5,120 nt of DNA, taken from an uncultured Bacilli bacterium (lineage in GTDB: Bacteria; Bacillota_I; Bacilli_A; RF39; UBA660). The stretch lies in assembly GCA_944351345.1 (NCBI GenBank), contig CALVPO010000097.1, forward strand, positions 1 to 5,120, given 5' to 3'. The position numbers and the translations under genes were made by a program. The notes under the pieces are model-generated. The model did no database searches and was not told the DNA's origin. It was given only the letters and a program-made list of their open reading frames with translations. This document shows, one piece after another, positions 1 through 5,120 of the stretch (the first letter of the stretch is position 1; every line of letters begins with the position of its first letter).

Positions 1-61
<61 letters not shown>

Positions 62-89
62 GACGTTAACTAATAATAAAAATATGGGT

Positions 90-94
90 AGGTG
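90..94 (+). promoter_or_regulatory. Ribosome binding site fixing a GTG start at 101
   Basis: AGGTG lies 6 nt before GTG at 101. The alternative GTG at 92 overlaps this site and has no Shine-Dalgarno sequence at a usable distance, so 101 is preferred. The resulting N-terminus (M-K-K-I-S-R-F) is a typical signal-peptide start. Confidence 0.6.
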
Positions 95-100
95 TTAATA

Positions 101-1282
101 GTGAAGAAGATATCTAGATTTATAAGGAATAATTATAAATTTTTAATTGGCGTTATAGTTGGATTATTATTATCAGGTACTGGAGTATATGCTGCTAATA
201 CAATATACTCTAAAAATGTTACTTATGATAATTCTAACAGTGGTTTATCTGCTACTAATGTACAGGATGCTTTAGATGAGACTTATGATAAATGTTTAGA
301 GTCTACAAATGTTGATATTTCATATCCAATATTAGCAGTTGATAATATGATAAGCTTATATAATGATTGTTCAACTATAAATACTGTAAATATAGGTGGT
401 AATGAATCTAAACCTGTAGTTCATTTAAATGAATCTCAAGGTATTATGTTAGATAATAATGGAAATTATAGATATTATGGTGCTAATCCTAATAACTATG
501 TAACATTTAATGATGAAACATGGCGAATAATAGGAGCATTTAATAATGTAGATGACGGAACAGAAAAAAAAGAGACTAGACTTAAAATAATAAGAAATGA
601 ATCAATAGGTGATTATTCATGGGATTCAAGTGCTAATACAGTAAATTATGGATGGGGAGTAAATGATTGGAGTAAATCAGATTTAATGACAGAATTAAAT
701 ACTTTATATTATAATAGCACATCTGGGACTTGTTATAACAGTGGTGGTAATGCTTCAACAACTTGTAATTTTACAAGTACAGGATTAGATAGTGAAGCAA
801 GAAGCATGATAGAAAATGCAATATATTATTTAGGGGGATATGCTAATTCTCAGATATATGCAGATGATTTTTACAATTATGAAAGAAGAACAGATTTATA
901 TGATTGTAGTAATAGTAGATGGGATAATCAATGTCCAAGAGCAACAACTTGGACAGGAAAAATAGGGATAATGTACCCAAGTGACTATGTTTATGCCGTA
1001 GATTTAAGTCTTTGTACTCAAGATGGATATAATTATGTTAACTCAACGTGTAAAAATAACAATTGGTTATTTACAGGTAGTGAAGAATGGACAATAATGC
1101 CAGTTTCGTCTAGCCCAACTTTTGTATTTGCAATATCGTCTATGGGTTCTCTTGATATCTCTCTTGACGTACTTGACGGTGTTTGGTACGCTCGTGCCAT
1201 AAGACCTGTAGTATATTTAAAATCTAATATTAAAATAATAGGAGGATCTGGTACTAGTTCAGCTCCATATACCTTAGGATAG
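101..1282 (+). CDS. Secreted Asn-rich surface protein with a putative hypervariable C-terminal segment
   Basis: A 393-residue exported protein of unknown function. Residues 2-13 are basic, 15-30 are hydrophobic, and a VYA-A site near 31/32 fits signal peptidase, although the segment could stay as an anchor. Residues about 39-65 contain a SGLSATNVQDALDE segment, like the short 'SATNVQDAL' modules of phage tail fibres and gut Firmicute surface proteins. A central domain starts near W141 (WRIIG) and runs to a conserved-looking end, RPVVYLKSN, from R368. No LPXTG motif is visible. The protein has 43 Asn and 9 Trp, and its codons are A-rich: every Leu codon is TTA or CTT, none TTG, unlike the operon downstream. 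Residues about 335-367 are compositionally distinct (see the variable-region entry). I recall similar proteins as multi-copy families in gut Bacilli. Adhesin or ligand binding is inference; no catalytic motif is seen. Confidence 0.85.
   Translation: MKKISRFIRNNYKFLIGVIVGLLLSGTGVYAANTIYSKNVTYDNSNSGLSATNVQDALDETYDKCLESTNVDISYPILAVDNMISLYNDCSTINTVNIGGNESKPVVHLNESQGIMLDNNGNYRYYGANPNNYVTFNDETWRIIGAFNNVDDGTEKKETRLKIIRNESIGDYSWDSSANTVNYGWGVNDWSKSDLMTELNTLYYNSTSGTCYNSGGNASTTCNFTSTGLDSEARSMIENAIYYLGGYANSQIYADDFYNYERRTDLYDCSNSRWDNQCPRATTWTGKIGIMYPSDYVYAVDLSLCTQDGYNYVNSTCKNNNWLFTGSEEWTIMPVSSSPTFVFAISSMGSLDISLDVLDGVWYARAIRPVVYLKSNIKIIGGSGTSSAPYTLG
1103..1201 (+). other. Candidate variable region (DGR-like) in the surface-protein gene
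   Basis: This segment of the C-terminal domain differs sharply from the rest of the gene. In 1141-1200 there are 8 A and 13 C per 60 bases, against 24 A and 5 C in 1021-1080. Of the 17 codons from 1148 to 1198, 15 end in T or C, five of them in C (ATC, GAC, GAC, TAC, GCC), and none is AAY. The protein is about 11% Asn but has a 54-residue Asn-free run across this segment. DGRs randomise adenines copied from a template, preferentially turning AAY codons into NNY, which fits. Conserved RPVVYLKSN follows at once, where the fixed end of a variable region would lie. No template repeat, RT or Avd is in the window, so recombination with silent paralogues remains an alternative. Confidence 0.5.
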
Positions 1283-1310
1283 TTTTATATAATTTAAGGA
1301 GAATTTTTAT

Positions 1311-1391
1311 ATGATAAAGAAGATATTAATGGATAAGAGGGTTATATTTATAATAGGAGTAATATTAGGTATTATTACGTCGTTGATTTAA
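1311..1391 (+). CDS. 26-residue hydrophobic ORF, probably a truncated paralogue N-terminus
   Basis: ATG at 1311 is preceded by a strong AAGGAG (1296-1301) with 9 nt spacing. The 26-codon product starts M-I-K-K-I-L, has basic residues to position 10, and then a hydrophobic stretch containing FIIGVILGII. This parallels the signal segment of the preceding gene (KKIS..., then FLIGVIVGLLL). It stops at TAA 1389-1391, just where the signal peptide would end, and runs straight into a terminator. The simplest reading is the start of a second family member whose body was deleted. Alternatives are a small membrane peptide or a type I toxin-like peptide. It is probably co-transcribed with the upstream gene, 28 nt away. 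Confidence 0.45.
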   Translation: MIKKILMDKRVIFIIGVILGIITSLI

Positions 1392-1421
1392 GGATAGCTT
1401 AGGTGATAGTTATCTTTTTTT
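1390..1421 (+). terminator. Intrinsic terminator of the surface-protein unit
   Basis: GATAGCT (1393-1399) pairs with AGTTATC (1408-1414) with one G-U pair and an 8-nt loop, followed by seven T (1415-1421). Flanking A bases (1390-1391) can extend the stem into the T run. It ends transcription of the surface gene and the small ORF and separates them from trpS. Confidence 0.8.
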
Positions 1422-1526
1422 ATTTATTAATATGCTTGGGTTATAATTATATATAGTTATTATAATATATATCGAATAATGATGAAGAAAATAAATAATT
1501 TAATTTAGGTCTTGTTTTTATTTTTC

Positions 1527-1555
1527 TTGTAATATTTATTAATAATTGTTATAAT
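1527..1555 (+). promoter_or_regulatory. Sigma-A promoter of the trpS operon
   Basis: TTGTAA (1527-1532), a 17-nt spacer and a perfect TATAAT (1550-1555) make a near-consensus housekeeping promoter. Transcription should begin around 1561-1563, leaving a leader of only about 17 nt before ATG 1579. That leaves no room for a T-box riboswitch or attenuator between this promoter and trpS. It also shows that an in-frame TTG at 1555 lies in the promoter and is not the start. Confidence 0.8.
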
Positions 1556-1566
1556 TGTACAAGAAA

Positions 1567-1571
1567 GAGGG
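1567..1571 (+). promoter_or_regulatory. Ribosome binding site of trpS
   Basis: GAGGG within an AAGAGGG tract lies 7 nt before ATG 1579. This supports 1579 as the start, which gives the N-terminus M-K-R-V-L-T-G-D-R-P typical of TrpRS. Confidence 0.8.
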
Positions 1572-1578
1572 AATTTTT

Positions 1579-2592
1579 ATGAAGAGAGTTTTGACTGGTG
1601 ATAGGCCTACTGGTAATTTGCATATTGGACATTATTTTGGGTCTTTGAAGAAGAGGGTTGAGATGCAGAATAGTGGGGAATATGATCAATATATTTTGAT
1701 TGCTGATGTTCAGGCTTTGACAGATAATTTTAATAATCCTAATAAGGTTAGGAAAAATGTTAGAGAGGTTGCTATTGATTATTTGTCAGTTGGTATTGAT
1801 CCTAGTAAAACTACTATTTATATTCAGTCTATGATTCCTGAGGTTGCTGAATTAACTGTATTTTATTCTAATTTGGTTACTATAGCTAGGTTAGAGAGAA
1901 ATCCTACTGTGAAGACAGAAATAGCTCAGAAGAGGGAATTGTTTGGTGAGAGTGTAACTTATGGTTTTTTAGGTTATCCTGTTAGTCAGGCTGCTGATAT
2001 TACGGCTTTTTCTGGTGAACTTGTTCCAGTTGGGGAGGATCAGATGCCGTTAATAGAGCAATGTAGAGAGATTGTTAGGAAATTTAATAATATTTATGGT
2101 GATGTTTTTGTAGAGCCTACTGCTGTTTTGTCTAAAGAGAAGAGAATTAAGGGGTTAGATGGTAATGATAAGATGGGTAAATCTTTAGGTAATGCTATTT
2201 ATTTATGTGATTCTGATGATGTTATTTTGAAGAAAGTTATGAGTGCTGTTACGGATCCTAATAGGATTAAGAAAGATGATTTGGGTAATCCGGATATTTG
2301 TATGGTTTATTATTATCATAATTTGTTTTCTAGTACAAGAGATTGTGCTAAGGTACATAATGAGTGTAGGTTAGGTAAACGTGGTTGTGTTGCTTGTAAG
2401 AGGGAGCTTGCTAAAAATATTATAAAAGAGCTTAAGCCTATTAAAGAGAAGCGTGCTTATTATGAGGCTCATCCTGATGAGGTGGATAAAATCTTATTAG
2501 AGGGAACTAAAAAGGCAAGGGAAGAGGCTAAGAAGACAATGAAAGTTGTAAAAAAGGCTATGAAGCTTGATTATTTTAGTGATGAAGAATAG
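1579..2592 (+). CDS. trpS: Tryptophanyl-tRNA synthetase with a probable Fe-S cysteine motif
   Basis: Cytosolic class Ic aminoacyl-tRNA synthetase that charges tRNA-Trp using Trp and ATP. It has 337 residues, the usual length for bacterial TrpRS. The Rossmann-fold signature GNLHIGH spans residues 12-18 (HIGH at 15-18), GEDQ is at 152-155, and the KMSKS loop appears as KMGKS at 198-202, followed by LGN. The basic, helical C-terminal part carries Cys241, Cys263, Cys270 and Cys273 in a C-x21-C-x6-C-x2-C pattern, plus Cys256. Thermotoga maritima TrpRS binds a [4Fe-4S] cluster near the anticodon-recognition region with a C-x22-C-x6-C-x2-C motif; the one-residue difference makes cluster binding likely but inferred. 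The protein contains no Trp. It is the first gene of the operon, 11 nt before the desulfurase gene. Confidence 0.96.
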   Translation: MKRVLTGDRPTGNLHIGHYFGSLKKRVEMQNSGEYDQYILIADVQALTDNFNNPNKVRKNVREVAIDYLSVGIDPSKTTIYIQSMIPEVAELTVFYSNLVTIARLERNPTVKTEIAQKRELFGESVTYGFLGYPVSQAADITAFSGELVPVGEDQMPLIEQCREIVRKFNNIYGDVFVEPTAVLSKEKRIKGLDGNDKMGKSLGNAIYLCDSDDVILKKVMSAVTDPNRIKKDDLGNPDICMVYYYHNLFSSTRDCAKVHNECRLGKRGCVACKRELAKNIIKELKPIKEKRAYYEAHPDEVDKILLEGTKKAREEAKKTMKVVKKAMKLDYFSDEE

Positions 2593-2603
2593 ATGGTGAT
2601 ATA

Positions 2604-3740
2604 ATGATATATTTTGATTATTCGGCTACTACTCCTGTTGATAAGAGAGTTTTAAATACTTTTAATAAGGTTTGTTTGGAATATCCTGGTAATAGTAATT
2701 CTTTACATAAATTGGGGTGTGAGGCTATGGAACTTGAAAATTATGCTACTGATAGAATAAAAGATATTTTAAGGCTTAAAGATAAAGAAATTATATATAC
2801 TAGTGGTGCTAGTGAGTCTAATAATCAGGCTATAAAGGGGATTTGTTTTAAATATAAGAATAGGGGACGTCATATTATAACTACTTATTTAGAGCATTCT
2901 TCTGTTATTAGTACTATTTCTTTTTTGGCAGATATGGGTTTTGTTATAGATTATGTTAAATTAGATGATAATGGTTTGGTTGATTTGGATCATTTGAGGA
3001 AGCTTATGTCTAATGATACTATATTAGTTAGTATATGTATGGTGGATAGTGAACTTGGTATTAGGCAACCTATTTCTAAAATAAGTGAGATTTTAAAAGG
3101 GTATCCTAAATGTTTTTTTCATGTTGATTGTACGCAGGCTTTGGGTAAGATTGATATTGATTTTTCTTTAATGGATTTGGCTAGTGTGTCTGCTCATAAA
3201 ATATATGGTATGAAAGGTATAGGAATGCTTATTAAGAATAAGTCATTATCTCTTATGCCTCTTATTCATGGGGGGAAGAGTAGTACTGTTTATAGGAGTG
3301 GTACTCCAGCACTTCCTTTGATAGTGTCTACGATGAAGGCTATAGAATTAATTGTTTCTGATATTAAGAAGAATTATGAATATGTGAGTAGGCTTAATGA
3401 GATAATTAGTGATGGTTTGAGTAAATATGATGGTGTTAGTATAAATAGTACAGATTATTCTATTCCTTATGTTATAAATTTTAGTTTGAAAGGTATAAAG
3501 CCTGAGACTTTTATTCATGCTATGGATTCTTATGATATTTATATTTCTACTAAGAGTGCTTGTTCTTTAGCTAATACGATGTCTGATGCTGTTTATGCTG
3601 TTACTAAGAATAGGGATAATGCTATGTCTAGTATTAGGGTAAGTTTATCTTATTTAACAACAGAAGAAGAGGTTTATGAGTTTTTAAGAGTTTTTGATGT
3701 TTGTTATAATAAATTAAATATGAGTGATGATAATGTATAA
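2604..3740 (+). CDS. Cysteine desulfurase (NifS/IscS family, PLP-dependent)
   Basis: Class V aminotransferase-fold enzyme that removes sulfur from L-cysteine as a protein persulfide, yielding alanine, for Fe-S cluster or tRNA thiolation pathways in the cytosol. It has 378 residues, close to the family length. It opens with the characteristic IYFDYSATTPVD. TSGASESNN lies near residue 70, and His98 is in LEHSS. Asp175 and Gln178 lie in HVDCTQ, the PLP Lys199 in SAHKIYG, RSGT follows the GG loop, and catalytic Cys320 is in STKSACS. Oddities are HVDC in place of the usual HVDA, and GGKSSTVYRSGT where GGGQE-like residues normally precede RSGT. The residues after SACS (LANTMSD) also lack the usual SG. 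It is unclear whether it belongs to the IscS/NifS core or to the sub-group that works with ThiI; no scaffold protein or thiI lies in the window. A weak GGTGAT serves as RBS, suggesting coupling to trpS. Confidence 0.93.
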   Translation: MIYFDYSATTPVDKRVLNTFNKVCLEYPGNSNSLHKLGCEAMELENYATDRIKDILRLKDKEIIYTSGASESNNQAIKGICFKYKNRGRHIITTYLEHSSVISTISFLADMGFVIDYVKLDDNGLVDLDHLRKLMSNDTILVSICMVDSELGIRQPISKISEILKGYPKCFFHVDCTQALGKIDIDFSLMDLASVSAHKIYGMKGIGMLIKNKSLSLMPLIHGGKSSTVYRSGTPALPLIVSTMKAIELIVSDIKKNYEYVSRLNEIISDGLSKYDGVSINSTDYSIPYVINFSLKGIKPETFIHAMDSYDIYISTKSACSLANTMSDAVYAVTKNRDNAMSSIRVSLSYLTTEEEVYEFLRVFDVCYNKLNMSDDNV

Positions 3741-4770
3741 GTTTAGATTGATAATTTTTTTTCTTGTTTTGTTTATGATACCTAGTTTTGTTAGGGCATC
3801 AGATGAGACTTCTGATAATTTAGTTAATATATATTTATTTCATTCTGATACTTGTTCTCATTGTCAGGCTGATTCTGATTTTTTGGATTTGGTTAGTGAT
3901 AGGTATTCTAATGTTAGGGTTTATAAATATGAAATTCATGAAGATGATAATAGAAAGATGTATGAAGAGGTTGCTTTATTGTATGGGGCTCCTGTTGGTT
4001 CTGTTCCTTTGACTATTATTGGTGATGAGTTTTTTATGGGATATAGTGATGATAGTAGGTTAGTTTTTAATAAGGCTATAAATTATTATTCTAAGTATGG
4101 TTATGTTGATAGGGTTGCTTCTATTGTTGGAAATGATGAGTTACCTAAGTTTAGTGTTAAAAAAAATCAAGAATCGTTAGATGAATTTACTAAAACTTAT
4201 TTTAATTATAATGTTATTGGAGATGTTAAAAGTGATGATATAGGTTTTTCTCTTGCTACTTTTTTGTTTAGTTTGTTTGGAGAAATTAATATTGTTAATA
4301 TACTGGTTGTATTCTTTTTAGTGTTACTTATGTTTAGGAGAGACTGTTTTAAATATAAAATAATATGTTTTTTTGTGTATTTGTTTTCTTATTTAATTAG
4401 TAATGTTTTATTTTTACTTGATAGAAATATTTTTAGTGTTTTGTTGTTGTGTTTGTTTTTAGTTAGTTTTTTATATTTTATAGTTAGATATTTTGTTAGT
4501 AAAGATAAGAATAAGATTGATAATATTTGTTATATTATTTTAATTTTTTTGGGATGTATTAATAATTGTTTGAAATTTGGATTGTTTAACGGCTTTGTTG
4601 AGAAATTTCATAATGTTGTTTTTATAAATATGTTATCTTTAATTGATACTATTTATGTTTATGTAGGAAATTTATTTGCGGTTATTTTAATGTTTTTGTT
4701 AATTTTTGGTATATTATTGTTTTTTAGAAATATATTATTAAAGAGATTAATCAAATATGTTAGAAATTAA
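3733..4770 (+). CDS. Membrane protein with an exported thioredoxin-like (CSHC) domain
   Basis: Starting at ATG 3733 gives 345 residues; GAGTG (3722-3726) is a weak RBS 6 nt upstream. ATG 3727 and GTG 3724 are possible but lack one. The gene overlaps the desulfurase gene by 8 bases, so translation is probably coupled. Residues 1-22 form a signal peptide or anchor (hydrophobic core IIFFLVLFMIP). Residues about 31-125 are a thioredoxin/glutaredoxin-like domain: YLFHSDTCSHC with Cys41 and Cys44, and a cis-Pro at VPLT (Pro92). The C-terminal half (about 172-335) holds about five or six membrane segments. The layout matches the Firmicute thioredoxin-CcdA/DsbD-like fusions that move reducing power across the membrane. 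However, the GFNPC-type motif I expect in the first transmembrane segment is replaced by GEINIVN near 183-189. Other membrane Cys remain (for example 275 and 279). The role in extracytoplasmic thiol exchange is inferred, and the electron-transfer path may be altered. Confidence 0.8.
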   Translation: MYKFRLIIFFLVLFMIPSFVRASDETSDNLVNIYLFHSDTCSHCQADSDFLDLVSDRYSNVRVYKYEIHEDDNRKMYEEVALLYGAPVGSVPLTIIGDEFFMGYSDDSRLVFNKAINYYSKYGYVDRVASIVGNDELPKFSVKKNQESLDEFTKTYFNYNVIGDVKSDDIGFSLATFLFSLFGEINIVNILVVFFLVLLMFRRDCFKYKIICFFVYLFSYLISNVLFLLDRNIFSVLLLCLFLVSFLYFIVRYFVSKDKNKIDNICYIILIFLGCINNCLKFGLFNGFVEKFHNVVFINMLSLIDTIYVYVGNLFAVILMFLLIFGILLFFRNILLKRLIKYVRN

Positions 4771-4797
4771 TTGGAGTAGTATTTGATTAGTTTTTTT
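4747..4797 (+). terminator. Intrinsic terminator of the trpS operon, stem beginning inside the last gene
   Basis: TTAATCAAATA (4747-4757) pairs with TATTTGATTAG (4780-4790), 11 bp with one terminal G-U pair, followed by seven T (4791-4797) and a further T-rich stretch. The left arm lies in the last codons of the membrane-protein gene, and the stop codon lies in the 22-nt loop. It insulates the operon from the rRNA promoters. Confidence 0.8.
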
Positions 4798-4860
4798 ATT
4801 TTTTTATAGTTTTATTTTTGGTGTGTTGTTATAAAATGTATAAAAATTGTGAAAAAAAGT

Positions 4861-4909
4861 AAAAAAATTTGAAAAGTTTGTTGACAGTTTGATTTTAAAG
4901 TGGTATAGT
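4861..4909 (+). promoter_or_regulatory. rRNA operon promoter P1 with UP-like element
   Basis: A perfect TTGACA (4881-4886), a 17-nt spacer and TATAGT (4904-4909) make a strong housekeeping promoter. Directly upstream, A7-TTTG-A4 (4861-4875), preceded by more A tracts back to about 4842, resembles a UP element for the RNA polymerase alpha C-terminal domain. The start is probably A4916 or G4918. Its position ahead of a BoxA leader identifies it as an rrn promoter. Confidence 0.85.
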
Positions 4910-4916
4910 TGATTTA

Positions 4917-4930
4917 CGTTCAAAAGGACG
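4917..4930 (+). other. Small hairpin at the 5' end of the P1 transcript
   Basis: CGTTC (4917-4921) and GGACG (4926-4930) can form a 5-bp stem with one T-G pair around an AAAA loop, right at the expected P1 start. It may stabilise the 5' end or act in early elongation. It is short enough to be chance. Confidence 0.35.
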
Positions 4931-4999
4931 GAGTACTTGATGGTTCATGACTGTTGATGGTGTGTTTTTTTATTGACTTTGAGTAAATAAAAAAACTTT

Positions 5000-5049
5000 C
5001 AAAAAATTTGAAAAAACCTATTGACTTTAAGTTAGAACTTTGCTATAGT
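5000..5049 (+). promoter_or_regulatory. rRNA operon promoter P2 with UP-like element
   Basis: TTGACT (5021-5026), a 17-nt spacer and TATAGT (5044-5049) repeat the P1 architecture. The upstream tract (5000-5016) shares A6-TTTG-A4 with the P1 upstream element at nearly the same distance from the -35. The start is expected around 5055-5057. Tandem promoters of this type are standard for Bacilli rRNA operons and allow growth-rate control. Confidence 0.85.
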
Positions 5050-5120
5050 ATTAGTCGTCTTTTGAAGGAAAGCAATAGAATATGTTCTTTGAAAACTGAG
5101 CAAAACGTCGATTTTGAGTA
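5050..5120 (+). promoter_or_regulatory. rRNA leader with BoxA antitermination site
   Basis: TGTTCTTTGAAA (5083-5094), continuing into ACTGAGCAAAACG, matches the leader sequence found just ahead of 16S genes in Bacillota. Its BoxA core is the NusB/NusE (S10) loading site for rRNA antitermination. No BoxB-like hairpin is evident before it. The 16S 5' end is not present in the window and should follow shortly downstream. Between 4798 and 5050 I see only the tandem promoters and no gene. Confidence 0.8.

Noticed and set aside
92..100. GTG start at 92 for the surface protein
   Set aside because: It overlaps the AGGTG that serves GTG 101 and has no RBS of its own.
1436..1466. Second promoter in the intergenic region (TTGGGT and TATAAT copies at 1442 and 1461)
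   Set aside because: TATAAT is easily found by chance in such AT-rich DNA; the -35 is poor and the spacing is 19 nt or absent. The 1527-1555 promoter is much better.
1555..1578. In-frame TTG start giving TrpRS eight extra residues
   Set aside because: It overlaps the last base of the TATAAT box and lies upstream of the expected transcript start; ATG 1579 has a good RBS and the family-typical N-terminus.
101..4770. Mycoplasma-type code with TGA as Trp
   Set aside because: All five ORFs close at TAA or TAG without in-frame TGA, and the surface gene uses TGG for all nine Trp. Absence of TGA stops in so few genes is not evidence for recoding.
4973..5001. Third active rRNA promoter from TTGACT at 4973
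   Set aside because: No -10-like hexamer lies 16-18 nt downstream (the sequence there is CTTTCA).
5083..5120. Start of 16S rRNA inside the window
   Set aside because: Only BoxA-like leader sequence is visible; the conserved GAGTTTGATC-type 16S start does not appear before the end.

Overview
The window is very AT-rich DNA with all genes on the + strand. Proper Shine-Dalgarno sites, sigma-A type promoters, U-run terminators and a BoxA-bearing rRNA leader point to a low-GC Gram-positive bacterium (Bacillota; a gut Bacilli or RF39-like lineage is my guess from the look of the surface protein and codon use). TGG is the only Trp codon seen and all stops are TAA or TAG, so nothing demands a non-standard code.

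Region 1 (1-1421) is accessory in character. It opens with 53 consecutive T, followed at once by an extended -10 promoter. Next comes a secreted, Asn-rich surface protein of unknown function (101-1282). Near its C-terminus, a block of about 100 bases (1103-1201) changes composition abruptly: A drops, C rises, and Asn disappears in favour of NNT/NNC codons. This is the pattern expected if AAY codons of a template had been randomised at adenines, so I propose it as a candidate variable region of a diversity-generating retroelement (DGR). No reverse transcriptase, Avd or template repeat lies in the window. A 26-codon ORF after the gene (1311-1391) resembles the signal segment of the same family cut short, and a terminator closes the unit.

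Region 2 (1527-4797) is a compact operon with one promoter and one terminator. It holds tryptophanyl-tRNA synthetase (trpS), a PLP cysteine desulfurase, and a membrane protein with an exported thioredoxin-like domain. The TrpRS has a C-x21-C-x6-C-x2-C arrangement close to the [4Fe-4S] motif known from Thermotoga maritima TrpRS. This makes the co-transcribed desulfurase a plausible source of its cluster sulfur. The three proteins (about 1,060 residues) contain no Trp at all, whereas the surface protein has nine.

Region 3 (4798-5120) is the non-coding upstream region of an rRNA operon. It has two strong tandem promoters (P1 4881-4909, P2 5021-5049), each with an A/T-tract UP-like element, and then a BoxA-like leader. 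The 16S gene should begin just beyond the window.
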